Shown here piece after piece: positions 1 through 7,910 of a stretch of 16,370 nt of DNA. Origin of the DNA: an uncultured Acholeplasmatales bacterium (lineage in GTDB: Bacteria; Bacillota_I; Bacilli_A; ML615J-28; CAG-698); NCBI GenBank assembly GCA_937877075.1, contig CALEGD010000075.1:1-16370 (forward strand), written 5' to 3'. Position 1 is the stretch's first letter; every line of letters begins with the position of its first letter. The position numbers and the translations under genes were made by a program. The notes below the pieces were generated by a model. It was not told where the DNA came from and searched no databases. It saw nothing but the letters and a program-made list of their open reading frames with translations.

Positions 1-582
1 ATGATCCGACTGCAATTACCGATTGGACCGGAGCGGAAGAATTATGGGTTTATGTCAATGCATCAAAATTTAGCGATTCGACTCCCAAGTTAAGAGTGAA
101 TTTTCAATTTACTGATTCTAATGGTGTTGCAGTTGCTACTAGAATTAAAGTTGGTGCCTCCTATTATTTGATTGAGAAAAATGGAACTACCAGGTCAACT
201 CATGCTGCTTTAGATGAAGGATATGTTGCATTACCCAATCAATTTGAAGGTTGGTTATGTATTCCTTTAGAAAAAGAATCATTAGAATTTTATTGGTCTT
301 CCGGTGAAAGGACTGGGGAAGTGGTTTTAAATGATGTAAACCAATTTATGATTACAGTTAATGGAGACAACTCAAGCGTGGGTAGTTATTTCTATCTTGA
401 TGCCTTCGGATTTATCGGTTCAACTGTTTTAGGAACCGCTTTACCGGTAAATGTTGATGAATTATCAGGATATCAGTTTGTAGAAGCGTGGGATTTAGAA
501 CACTTAGGATTTGAGAATTCGTTAAATGGAATAATGAATGATTTCTTTAATAATTTTGCTTTTTATCAAGTTAATGTTCAAG
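1..582 (+). repeat. M module copy 1 (partial)
   Basis: This is the truncated first copy of the M module. Its DNA matches copy 2 at a constant offset of 1,044 bp. Positions 1-55 are identical to 1045-1099, and 468-494 are identical to 1512-1538. Confidence 0.85.
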
Positions 583-1790
583 TTCCGGATGAAGTTGTTG
601 AAACTGTGAAGTTTACAGTTGAAGACACAGAATTAGTTGAACCAGTTGTTCCTGAAAGACCTGGTTATACCGGCGTTTGGGAAACTTATTCAATAGCGGC
701 AAATAACTTAGTAATTTATGCTGTTTATACACCGATTGAATATACCGCTACCTTCCTTGTTGATGGAGAAGTAGTTGCCTCTATCCCTTTTACCCTGAAA
801 GATCTTCGCCTTGAAGAGCCAGAACTTCCGGAAAGAGCAGGGTATTTTAGTGAGTGGGAATCTTATAGGATTGAAGCTTCAGATCTAATTATTAATGCAG
901 TTTATACCCCAATTGAATACACAGGAACATTTGTGGCGGAAGACTATCCGGGAATTCCTAATGGGTATAGCGGAAATTCTCTCGAATTTTATCGTTATGC
1001 TAATCATGATGGTATATTCTTTGATCTTGATTTTGCTTATAAAAATGATCCGACTGCAATTACCGATTGGACCGGAGCGGAAGAATTATGGGTTTATGTT
1101 AATGCTTCTAAATTTGCTGATACCACACCTAAGTTTAGAGTAAACTTTCAATTCACTGATTCTAATGGCGTTGCAGTTGCTAATAGAGTTAAATTTGGTG
1201 CAACATATTATCTGATTGAGAAAAATGGAAATACAAGATCAGTTCATACTGCTTTAAGTGATGGGTATCTTGGGTTACCAAATCAATTTGAAGGTTGGGT
1301 CTGTATTCCATTGGAAAAAGAAACATTAGAATGTTATTGGGCTTCCGGTGAAAGGACTGGAGAAGTAGTTTTAAATGATGTTAACCAGTTTATGATTTCG
1401 GTTCACGGCGATAACTCAAGCGTGGATAGTTATTTCTATCTTGATGCTTTTGGATTTATCGGAACTGATGTTGATGGTGCTGATCTTCCGGTTAATGTAG
1501 CTGAACTATCCGGATATCAGTTTGTAGAAGCGTGGGATCTAGAAAACCTTGGGTTAGAGAATTCTTTAAATGAAATAATTAATGATGTCTTTGGAACACA
1601 AGGTTATTATGAAATCAAGGTTGTCGGCTTAGAAGAAACAGTTGTAAAGAGAGTAAAATTCACAATTGAAGACATCGCTTTAGAAGAACCCGAGGTTCCT
1701 CATAGAGAAGGTTATACAGGCGTTTGGGAGACTTATACCATTGGTGATGGTGCACTAATAATCCACGCCGTTTATACTTCTGTCCAATAA
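1..1790 (+). CDS. Repeat-rich surface protein, 5' truncated by window edge (M-B-B-M-B architecture)
   Basis: The reading frame is open from the first bases (codons start at position 3), so the gene begins outside the window; the GTG at 96 is internal. The 595 visible residues are all repeats. Two copies of a roughly 165-residue beta-rich module (M) contain TDWTGAEELWVYVNAS, a FEGW-x-CIPLE core and SYFYLDAFGFIG. Three short B repeats at about 591-737, 738-914 and 1641-1787 contain VKFTVEDTELVEP and GYTGVWETY and end in AVYTPI. They resemble the InlB-B/Listeria-Bacteroides-type beta-repeats of surface proteins. The M module looks like a CBM11/CIA30-type jelly roll, which is inference from its pattern. 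The protein ends directly after the last B repeat with no membrane segment or LPXTG signal, so it is probably secreted or held by its modules or its unseen N-terminal half. A catalytic domain may lie upstream. The next gene shares the M module, which suggests a common glycan target. Confidence 0.85.
   Translation, partial: DPTAITDWTGAEELWVYVNASKFSDSTPKLRVNFQFTDSNGVAVATRIKVGASYYLIEKNGTTRSTHAALDEGYVALPNQFEGWLCIPLEKESLEFYWSSGERTGEVVLNDVNQFMITVNGDNSSVGSYFYLDAFGFIGSTVLGTALPVNVDELSGYQFVEAWDLEHLGFENSLNGIMNDFFNNFAFYQVNVQVPDEVVETVKFTVEDTELVEPVVPERPGYTGVWETYSIAANNLVIYAVYTPIEYTATFLVDGEVVASIPFTLKDLRLEEPELPERAGYFSEWESYRIEASDLIINAVYTPIEYTGTFVAEDYPGIPNGYSGNSLEFYRYANHDGIFFDLDFAYKNDPTAITDWTGAEELWVYVNASKFADTTPKFRVNFQFTDSNGVAVANRVKFGATYYLIEKNGNTRSVHTALSDGYLGLPNQFEGWVCIPLEKETLECYWASGERTGEVVLNDVNQFMISVHGDNSSVDSYFYLDAFGFIGTDVDGADLPVNVAELSGYQFVEAWDLENLGLENSLNEIINDVFGTQGYYEIKVVGLEETVVKRVKFTIEDIALEEPEVPHREGYTGVWETYTIGDGALIIHAVYTSVQ
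591..914 (+). repeat. Tandem B beta-repeats 1 and 2
   Basis: Two consecutive repeats are present. The second, at 738-914, is a full 59-codon unit (EYTATFLVDG to AVYTPI). The first, at 591-737, lacks the leading strand because it joins directly to M copy 1. The conserved core is FT-x(6)-L-x-EP-x-x-P followed by GY-x(3)-WE-x-Y and AVYTPI. Confidence 0.8.
933..1626 (+). repeat. M module copy 2
   Basis: This is a complete M module, preceded by a joining segment (YPGIPNGYSGNSLEFYR) that also starts the two copies in the neighbouring GH127 gene. It ends in AWDLENLGLENSLNEIINDV. Confidence 0.8.
1641..1787 (+). repeat. B beta-repeat 3, terminal
   Basis: The last short repeat (VKFTIEDIALEEP, GYTGVWETYTI, HAVYTS) ends one codon before the stop region. 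No sorting signal follows. Confidence 0.75.
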
Positions 1791-1828
1791 TAAAAAAGAT
1801 GTAGGTGGATAAATCAGCTAGAGGTTTT

Positions 1829-1860
1829 GATTAGGAATGAAATAAAAATCATTTCTAATC
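1829..1860 (+). promoter_or_regulatory. 12-bp stem-loop between the surface-protein genes
   Basis: GATTAGGAATGA (1829-1840) and TCATTTCTAATC (1849-1860) pair over 12 bp with one G-U pair and an 8-nt A-rich loop. There is no T-run after it, so it is not a standard terminator. It lies 21 nt before the ribosome binding site of the GH127 gene. It could be an mRNA-processing or stabilising hairpin, or a protein-binding operator. Confidence 0.55.
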
Positions 1861-1891
1861 AATTTCTTGCTAATTTAATTAGGAGGTTAAA

Positions 1892-4800
1892 GTGAAAAAA
1901 TCAAGAATTAGGAAGAAGATTATGATTTCTCTTTTAAGTTTATTCATCTTCTTATCCGGCGGAAATGTTTCAAAAGGAATATCTGCAGCCGAAAATAACG
2001 ATTTTTCTCGTGCTGAGAGCCATGTTTCCGATATGAAATTGGATGGATTTTTAGGTGAACTTGTTGATACAAATATTGAAAAATGGATGTTAACAGCTTT
2101 AGAAAATAACCCCAATATCATTCAGGCAATTAAAAATGCAAATGGGGGAGAATTTACGCTGTCCTCTGTTATGGCTGATGTTTTTGGAGCTCTTAACTAT
2201 TATCATGTTAATATTAACCAATCCGGAGAAAAAGGATTTTCCGGGAATGCCTTACAGTATTATCGTTTTGGTTCAAATACCGGTGGTTTTACCGATGTTG
2301 ATTTTACTTTTAAACGAGATACTACTGCGGTAACTGATTGGACCGGAGCTGAAGAATTATGGGTTTATGTGAATGCCTCGGAATTCACCGACACTACTCC
2401 GGAACTGAGAATTAATTTTGAAACGACTGACACTACAGGTGTAAGGGCTTCTTTTAATGTTAAAACGGGAGCGACTGTTTATATTGTTCCAAAAACCGGA
2501 GGTGACAGACAAACAGTTCAATCGCCCGGGGATGGTTTTATTCCATTACCGGACAAGTTTGAGGGCTGGCTTGGAATACCACTGAACCTTGAAACAGTAG
2601 AACTTTATTGGTCAAGTGGAATTACAAGTGGAGAATTGGTTCTTTCGGACGTTCATCAATTTATGATTAGTGTTAGAGCAGATGATTCAAGTATTGGTAG
2701 TTATTTTTATCTCGATTCTTTTGGGTTTATCGGAAAGGATATCGAAGGGGATGATTTACCGGTTGATGTTAATGACCTTGACCAATATGAGTATAGATTA
2801 GCTTGGGATTTGGAGAAAATTCAAAACAGTGAAATTAATTTTGCTTCCTTAATGAACGACTTTTTTGGAATTCAAAATTATACAAAAATTGATGTCACTA
2901 CGACTGCTGATAAAGGTTATACCGGTGAGGCTATTCGTTTCCATCGAACCAATAAACATAGTGGAAATTTTGGAGATATGGACTTTGTCTTCAAAAAGGA
3001 TTCAACTGCAATAACTGATTGGACCGGCGCTGAAGAACTTTGGGTTTATGTCAATGCTTCAGAATTCACTGACACAACTCCAGAATTAAGAGTTAACTTT
3101 GAAACAACCGATACAACTGGTTCAAGGACATCTTATCAGATGAAAGAAAATGCCGTTGCTTTTCTTGTTTCTAAAGGTGGGACGGTAAGACAAGCGGTTC
3201 AATCCTCAGGAGAAGCTTATGTAACCTTACCTGATAAGTTTGAAGGTTGGCTATGCATCCCCATCAATAAAGATACTTTGTCTCAATATTGGGCCAGTGG
3301 TCCAGCAAGCGGGAATATCGTTTTATCTGACGTCCATCAGTTTATGATCAGTGTTCGTGGTGATGATTCTTCTGTCGGCAGTGATTTCTACCTTGATGCT
3401 TTTGGTTTTATTGGTAGCGGAGTTGCCGGAAAAAATCTACCTGTTAATGTTGAAGAATTAGCTGGTTATCAGTTTGTAGAAGCATGGGATTTAGAAAATC
3501 TCGAAAACGGAACCGCTTATACCGGATTCTTTGGACCTTGGTATGGAGAATTCCCCGGCAAATTACTTACAGGAATGTCCTTTGCTTACAAGGTTAGTCC
3601 CAGTCAAGAACTATATGATGCAGCAACCCAATTGGCAGATGAACTAGTAGTTTCTCAAGGAAGCGACGGTTACCTTGGCGTTTTCTATGGTTCTGGTCGT
3701 CTTACCAGAGGTGAAGATAATTGGGACTTATGGAATCAATATCATTGTATTTATGGCTTATACCTTTGGTATAAATTAACTGGAAAAACTGAATATTTGA
3801 ATAGTGCGACAGCGGCACTGGACTATATGTATTCAGTCATCGGTCTTTCCGGCAGCTATGGTGGTCTCGGTGGTTGGGAAATGAACTATGGAATTAGCCA
3901 TGCATTTATTCTCTTATATCAGGAGACAGGAAACACTACCTATTTTGATACTGCGAAATATATTGTTGATATCGATTGGCAAAACCATGGTGATTGGTTG
4001 AGAAATTCTCAAGCAGGCTTTGACTTTTATCAATCTGATCTACCTCGTTGGGAGTCCCTCCATACACTTATGACATTAGGAGTTCTTTACGAAGAAACTA
4101 AAGAAGAGAAATATTATCAAGCCCTAGAACAAATTTGGTGGAGTATCTTAAAAACAGATATTCATAATACCGGTGGTTTTACAAGTGGTGAAGCTGCTGT
4201 TGGAAATCCCTATGATTTACGAGCAGTCGAAACTTGTTGTACCGTAGCATGGATGGCATTCTCTGTTGAATTCTTACAAATAAGCCATAATTCTTATGTA
4301 GCTGATGAGTTAGAGCGTTCTTATTACAATGGTGCTCTAGGTGCATTGTTAGCAGACGGTAAATATGTTACTTATAATACTCCTATGAATGGTAGGAAAA
4401 TTGCCTCACAAACAGATATCGGTTTTCAGTTTAATACCGGTTCCCCTGACTTCAACTGTTGTCAAGCCAATCTTGCCAGAGCTGTTGCTCAACTTTCAGA
4501 ATGGGGACTTATATCTGATAAAGATACTTTATACCTGAACTTCTTTGGAAAGTCTGAAATTACCACTAAAACACCTAATGGAAAAACCATTACATTGAAA
4601 CAAGATACTATCTATCCTGAAAATGGAAACATTAATTTATCTGTATCAGGATTAGAAGAAGATGAAGAATTCACTCTTGCCATTAGAGTTCCAAGTTGGT
4701 CACAACAGACAATCATTACTTTAAACGGAACAAAACAAGTTGGTGTAAAAGCCGGAGAATATTATTATATTACTAAAACTTGGAAAAATGACGATAGTAT

Positions 4801-5494
4801 GAAAATAGATCTTGAAATGAGTCCGAATTTCTGGGTAGGTGAAAAGAATTTTGACGGCTTCACTTCAGTTTTCTATGGCCCAATCCTTTTAACAGCTGAT
4901 GAAATAGTTACAGGTGAAATCTATGATCTAGAATTTAAATCATCTGATTTTGTTGGAATGAAAGTAAGTAATGGTGAAGAAAACAATGCTTGGTTGAATT
5001 TTGAAATTACATTAGCCGACGGCAATAAAGTTAATTTAGTAGACTTTAAGAGTGCCGGCCAGTTTGGACGTAACTATATTACTTGGTTTAATATCAAACA
5101 TGATATGAACCCATTAGCTTTTAGTAAAAACGCAACCCCTGTATGGCAGAATAAATTGAATTATAAAATTACTAATCTGTCAGAAAAGTTTGTAGTTTTG
5201 GAATCTGCCACAGCCGGAAAATTAGTTTCCATCATTGCTGATGATGAAAATATTATTCCAGTGATTACTACAGAAATGGGAGAAGTCGAGTATCAAAAAG
5301 TAGGTACTACTAAATATCAATTTATCATGCCGAATCAAAATGTTTCAATTGACATGGCCGATAATACTCCGACTGTGCCAGAAAAAACAAATAATATAGG
5401 GTTAATTCTTGGTATCTCTGCCGGAGTAGTTGCTGTAGCTACAGGAGCAATTGTTTTCATTGCCAACAATAAAAGAAAAAAGTTAAACCATTAG
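1892..5494 (+). CDS. Membrane-anchored GH127-type beta-L-arabinofuranosidase with two M modules
   Basis: The 1200-residue exported enzyme starts at a GTG placed 5 nt after AGGAGG (1881-1886). Residues 1-33 form a signal peptide (basic MKKSRIRKK, then a hydrophobic stretch). Two M modules follow, with their TDWTGAEELW motifs at about residues 148 and 375 (227-residue period), then a DUF1680/GH127 catalytic domain at about 545-1080. In the GH127 enzyme HypBA1 the zinc site and nucleophile are E338, C340, C417 and C418. Here E780 and C782 (VETCC) and C856-C857 (FNCCQAN) match in order, and the Glu to first-Cys-of-pair spacing is 76 versus 79. Family members release beta-linked L-arabinofuranose from plant cell-wall glycans such as extensin. 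After a short beta-rich region (about 1090-1155) a hydrophobic helix (about 1168-1191) and the tail NNKRKKLNH give membrane anchoring; no LPXTG is seen. The substrate is inferred from the family only; GH146 or another GH127-clan activity is possible. Confidence 0.88.
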   Translation: MKKSRIRKKIMISLLSLFIFLSGGNVSKGISAAENNDFSRAESHVSDMKLDGFLGELVDTNIEKWMLTALENNPNIIQAIKNANGGEFTLSSVMADVFGALNYYHVNINQSGEKGFSGNALQYYRFGSNTGGFTDVDFTFKRDTTAVTDWTGAEELWVYVNASEFTDTTPELRINFETTDTTGVRASFNVKTGATVYIVPKTGGDRQTVQSPGDGFIPLPDKFEGWLGIPLNLETVELYWSSGITSGELVLSDVHQFMISVRADDSSIGSYFYLDSFGFIGKDIEGDDLPVDVNDLDQYEYRLAWDLEKIQNSEINFASLMNDFFGIQNYTKIDVTTTADKGYTGEAIRFHRTNKHSGNFGDMDFVFKKDSTAITDWTGAEELWVYVNASEFTDTTPELRVNFETTDTTGSRTSYQMKENAVAFLVSKGGTVRQAVQSSGEAYVTLPDKFEGWLCIPINKDTLSQYWASGPASGNIVLSDVHQFMISVRGDDSSVGSDFYLDAFGFIGSGVAGKNLPVNVEELAGYQFVEAWDLENLENGTAYTGFFGPWYGEFPGKLLTGMSFAYKVSPSQELYDAATQLADELVVSQGSDGYLGVFYGSGRLTRGEDNWDLWNQYHCIYGLYLWYKLTGKTEYLNSATAALDYMYSVIGLSGSYGGLGGWEMNYGISHAFILLYQETGNTTYFDTAKYIVDIDWQNHGDWLRNSQAGFDFYQSDLPRWESLHTLMTLGVLYEETKEEKYYQALEQIWWSILKTDIHNTGGFTSGEAAVGNPYDLRAVETCCTVAWMAFSVEFLQISHNSYVADELERSYYNGALGALLADGKYVTYNTPMNGRKIASQTDIGFQFNTGSPDFNCCQANLARAVAQLSEWGLISDKDTLYLNFFGKSEITTKTPNGKTITLKQDTIYPENGNINLSVSGLEEDEEFTLAIRVPSWSQQTIITLNGTKQVGVKAGEYYYITKTWKNDDSMKIDLEMSPNFWVGEKNFDGFTSVFYGPILLTADEIVTGEIYDLEFKSSDFVGMKVSNGEENNAWLNFEITLADGNKVNLVDFKSAGQFGRNYITWFNIKHDMNPLAFSKNATPVWQNKLNYKITNLSEKFVVLESATAGKLVSIIADDENIIPVITTEMGEVEYQKVGTTKYQFIMPNQNVSIDMADNTPTVPEKTNNIGLILGISAGVVAVATGAIVFIANNKRKKLNH
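2203..2886 (+). repeat. M module copy 3
   Basis: This is the first of two directly adjacent M modules in the GH127 gene. The shared DNA core at 2336-2371 reads GATTGGACCGGAGCTGAAGA and continues in step with the other copies. It is followed without B repeats by copy 4, 681 bp later. Confidence 0.8.
2887..3510 (+). repeat. M module copy 4
   Basis: This is the second M module of the GH127 gene; its core starts at 3017. It ends in GYQFVEAWDLENL, the same terminal motif as in the upstream repeat protein, and then passes straight into the catalytic domain. Confidence 0.8.
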
Positions 5495-5502
5495 TTTAAA
5501 AT

Positions 5503-5536
5503 AAAAGCATTTCATATATAGATGAAGTGCTTTTTT
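5503..5536 (+). terminator. Intrinsic terminator of the GH127 gene
   Basis: AAAAGCATTTCAT (5503-5515) pairs with ATGAAGTGCTTTT (5522-5534) over 13 bp with one G-U pair and a 6-nt loop. It runs into six T residues (5531-5536), 8 nt after the stop codon. Confidence 0.88.
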
Positions 5537-5620
5537 GTACAGCAAAAATAGATTAACTTATAATTGAAGGGAAAAAATATGTGATAATTATTTTGTTTCC
5601 GTATTAATTTTTCATAAATT

Positions 5621-5630
5621 ATGGTAAGAT
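5621..5630 (+). promoter_or_regulatory. Extended -10 promoter of galM
   Basis: TATGG precedes the -10 hexamer TAAGAT (5625-5630), giving an extended -10 with no good -35 at the usual spacing. The start site would be near 5637, leaving a leader of about 19 nt with AAGGAG at 5643-5648. Confidence 0.55.
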
Positions 5631-5655
5631 ATAAAAGAAAGCAAGGAGAAAATTT

Positions 5656-6639
5656 ATGTTGAAAGAATATGTATTAAAAAATCAAAAACTAGAAGCTCAT
5701 TTTATTAATGTTGGCGCTAGTATTACTAAACTGATTGATTTAAAAACAGGAATTAATATTATTGTCGGACACGAAAAAATTGAAACATATCAAGAAAACA
5801 ATCTTGGTTATATGAATTCCGTTATCGGGAGAAATTCCGGACGGATTACTGACTTTACACTTTGTGGGAAGAGGTATCAGGTAAGTAAAAATATTGAGGG
5901 AATATACCAACTGCATGGTGGTTTTATAGGCTTTAATACCAAGAAATTTCTTGTGGAAGAAGGGAAGGATTGGATTAAATTCAATACTACAGCAGTTGAT
6001 GGTGAGGAAGGTTATCCCGGAGATGTCAACTTTTCAATTACTTATAAATTAATTGATGATGAATTACATCTAATTTATGAAGCTGATACAACCAAAAAAA
6101 CTATTTTGAACTTTACCAATCATGCTTATTTTAACTTAAACGGAGGTCCTTCTATTGATATTTTAAATCATGAATTATATTTAAATGCCGATCGCTTTCT
6201 GCTTTTAGACCCAAACCTTATCCCCCACAAAGCAGAATCACTGGTTAATACTCCTCTTGATTTTCGAAAAAAGAAAACAATCGGTAAAGATATTAATAAT
6301 GATTTTGACCAATTAAAGATTGCCGGTGGCTTTGACCATCCCTATTTGGTTAATAAAACTGACAAAATAAATCATATTGCAACAGCGTCCTCACCCCTTA
6401 CCGGAATTAAATTAGATATTTATTCTACCGAAGATGTGGTTGTATTTTATGCCGGTAATATGATGGATAATTCCGTTCTGGTAGAAGGAGGAGTTAGAGG
6501 TTATAAACATATTGCCTTTTGTTTGGAAACACAAGGAGTGCCAAACTCAATAAATATCCCGGAATTTAAAAATTGTAATCTCTATGGTCCGGGCGAGAAA
6601 TATTATCAAGAAACAATTTGGAAAATCCATAAACAATAA
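5656..6639 (+). CDS. galM: Aldose 1-epimerase (mutarotase)
   Basis: This 327-residue cytosolic enzyme interconverts alpha and beta anomers of aldoses such as galactose, glucose or arabinose. The family signatures are in order: GRNSGRI near residue 57, LHGG with H87, NHAYFNL with catalytic-acid H156, FDHPY near residue 227, and FCLETQGVPNS with the catalytic base E291. The length is close to the usual 330-350. The ATG is preceded by AAGGAG at 5643-5648. It is flanked by terminators and has its own promoter, so it is a single-gene unit. Following a beta-arabinofuranosidase, it may feed released sugars into metabolism, but the true sugar cannot be read from the sequence. No transporter, kinase or isomerase for arabinose is present in the window. 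Confidence 0.92.
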   Translation: MLKEYVLKNQKLEAHFINVGASITKLIDLKTGINIIVGHEKIETYQENNLGYMNSVIGRNSGRITDFTLCGKRYQVSKNIEGIYQLHGGFIGFNTKKFLVEEGKDWIKFNTTAVDGEEGYPGDVNFSITYKLIDDELHLIYEADTTKKTILNFTNHAYFNLNGGPSIDILNHELYLNADRFLLLDPNLIPHKAESLVNTPLDFRKKKTIGKDINNDFDQLKIAGGFDHPYLVNKTDKINHIATASSPLTGIKLDIYSTEDVVVFYAGNMMDNSVLVEGGVRGYKHIAFCLETQGVPNSINIPEFKNCNLYGPGEKYYQETIWKIHKQ

Positions 6640-6640
6640 C

Positions 6641-6665
6641 AAAGGTGCTTCCGGCATCTTTTTTT
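6641..6665 (+). terminator. Intrinsic terminator of galM
   Basis: AAAGGTGC (6641-6648) pairs with GCATCTTT (6654-6661) with one G-U pair and the loop TTCCG. A run of T residues at 6659-6665 completes it. It begins one base after the stop codon. Confidence 0.85.
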
Positions 6666-6784
6666 AGAAATAATAATAATTTTTAATATTTGTTTCTATA
6701 TGTAAATATATTTTCTAAATTTGTTTTTTGGTGAAGGATAACTTCCTTAAAAAGTTGAAAAAACTGAAGTAAGTTTATAATTTT

Positions 6785-6794
6785 ATGGTATAAT
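6785..6794 (+). promoter_or_regulatory. Extended -10 promoter of the threonine operon
   Basis: TATGG leads into a perfect TATAAT hexamer (6789-6794). No convincing -35 lies 16-18 nt upstream; a TTGAAA at 6755-6760 is too far. The predicted start is near 6801, about 30 nt before the tdh ATG. The AT-rich gap 6666-6784 holds nothing else I recognise beyond a small GAAG/CTTC inverted repeat near 6733-6745. Confidence 0.65.
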
Positions 6795-6830
6795 GGTAGT
6801 GATTAGATCATTATTAAAGAGGAGAAGGTA

Positions 6831-7910
6831 ATGACAAATTTTTCTGATGATAAGACATTAAAAATGTTGGCGGTCGTAAAGGAAAAGCCGGAAAATGGAT
6901 TTTCATTGAAGGAAATGACTATTTCAACGGCTTTGAGACCGGATGAAGTTCTGGTCAAGGTTTATCGGGCTTCATTTTGTGGGACAGATTATCATATTTA
7001 TGTTTATGATAACTGGGCTAAAAATCGTCTTAAATTGCCACTTATTGTCGGGCATGAATTTAGTGGCGAAATCATTAAGGTCGGTTCAAATGTTTCAAAT
7101 GTCCGAGTTGGTGACCTTGTAAGTGCTGAAACTCATATTATTTGTAATGATTGCGAGTTTTGCAGGCGTGGTGAAGGACATATTTGTTTCGATACCAAAG
7201 TTCTCGGATTGGATATAGACGGTTGTTTCGCTAATTATGTTAAGATTCCCGCAGCAAATTGTTTTGTAAACAGCAAGGAAGTTAATCAGCTTTTTCTATC
7301 GGTTCAAGAACCTCTTGGTAATGCTGTTCATACTATTGCTCACTTTCCGGTTAAGGATAAGGATGTTGTTATCCTCGGGTGTGGTCCAATCGGCTTGATG
7401 GCAATCGATGTTGCGAAGGCCTATGGTGCTCGTAAAGTTATTGCTATCGAAGTTAAACCTTATCGCCAGCTTCTTGCTTCAGAAATTGGCGCCGATATTG
7501 TCATTAATCCGCTAGCAGAGGATGTAGTAGAGCGAGTTCTTGAGGAAACAGGCGGCCTTGGAGCCGATGTTGTCGGTGAGTTCAGCGGCAATAAACAAGC
7601 GATTGAATTAGCTTTCAAATATGTAAAAGCGGGTGGGGCTTTAAGTATGTTGGGTCTACCTAGTGAAAAGATTGAAGTTGACTTTTCGAAAGATATTATC
7701 TTCAAAGGTGTAAGCATTTATGGAGTGACCGGAAGAAGAATTTATGATACTTGGTATCAGGTCAAAGAGCTTGTAGAAAGCGGGAAACTACACTTAGATA
7801 AAATCATTACTCATGAATTGCCTTTACGAGAAATAAATCGTGCAGGGGAAATTATGGGTAGTGGTGAATGTGGAAAAATAGTTTTAATCCCGGAGGAATT
7901 TTATGAATAA
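6831..7910 (+). CDS. tdh: L-threonine 3-dehydrogenase (zinc, NAD-dependent)
   Basis: The protein (359 aa) belongs to the medium-chain zinc alcohol dehydrogenases and oxidises L-threonine to 2-amino-3-ketobutyrate. The catalytic zinc region is FCGTDYHIY (C50) and GHE (H75, E76). CGTD-x-HIY followed by W is typical of threonine dehydrogenases rather than general alcohol dehydrogenases. Four cysteines in C-x2-C-x2-C-x7-C (ICNDCEFCRRGEGHIC) form the structural zinc site. GNAVHT and the Rossmann motif GCGPIG follow. The first ATG is chosen because AGGAG sits 6 nt upstream. An internal Met12, which aligns with the start of E. coli Tdh, has no ribosome binding site, so the protein has an 11-residue N-terminal extension. 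The next gene encodes the partner enzyme of the pathway, which supports the assignment over sorbitol or butanediol dehydrogenase. Confidence 0.9.
   Translation: MTNFSDDKTLKMLAVVKEKPENGFSLKEMTISTALRPDEVLVKVYRASFCGTDYHIYVYDNWAKNRLKLPLIVGHEFSGEIIKVGSNVSNVRVGDLVSAETHIICNDCEFCRRGEGHICFDTKVLGLDIDGCFANYVKIPAANCFVNSKEVNQLFLSVQEPLGNAVHTIAHFPVKDKDVVILGCGPIGLMAIDVAKAYGARKVIAIEVKPYRQLLASEIGADIVINPLAEDVVERVLEETGGLGADVVGEFSGNKQAIELAFKYVKAGGALSMLGLPSEKIEVDFSKDIIFKGVSIYGVTGRRIYDTWYQVKELVESGKLHLDKIITHELPLREINRAGEIMGSGECGKIVLIPEEFYE

Noticed and set aside
895..1143. Open frame of 82 codons inside the repeat-protein gene
   Set aside because: It lies in another frame over the M module, has no ribosome binding site, and its hydrophobic look comes from frame-shifted beta-repeat codons.
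1..3510. Tandem repeats considered as a CRISPR array or satellite
   Set aside because: The periods are 1,044 and 681 bp, the frame is fully coding and the repeats match at protein level, so these are domain duplications.
5400..5494. LPXTG cell-wall sorting signal at the end of the GH127 protein
   Set aside because: The helix and basic tail are present, but the preceding residues (TPTVPEKTNN) do not contain LPXTG or a close variant.
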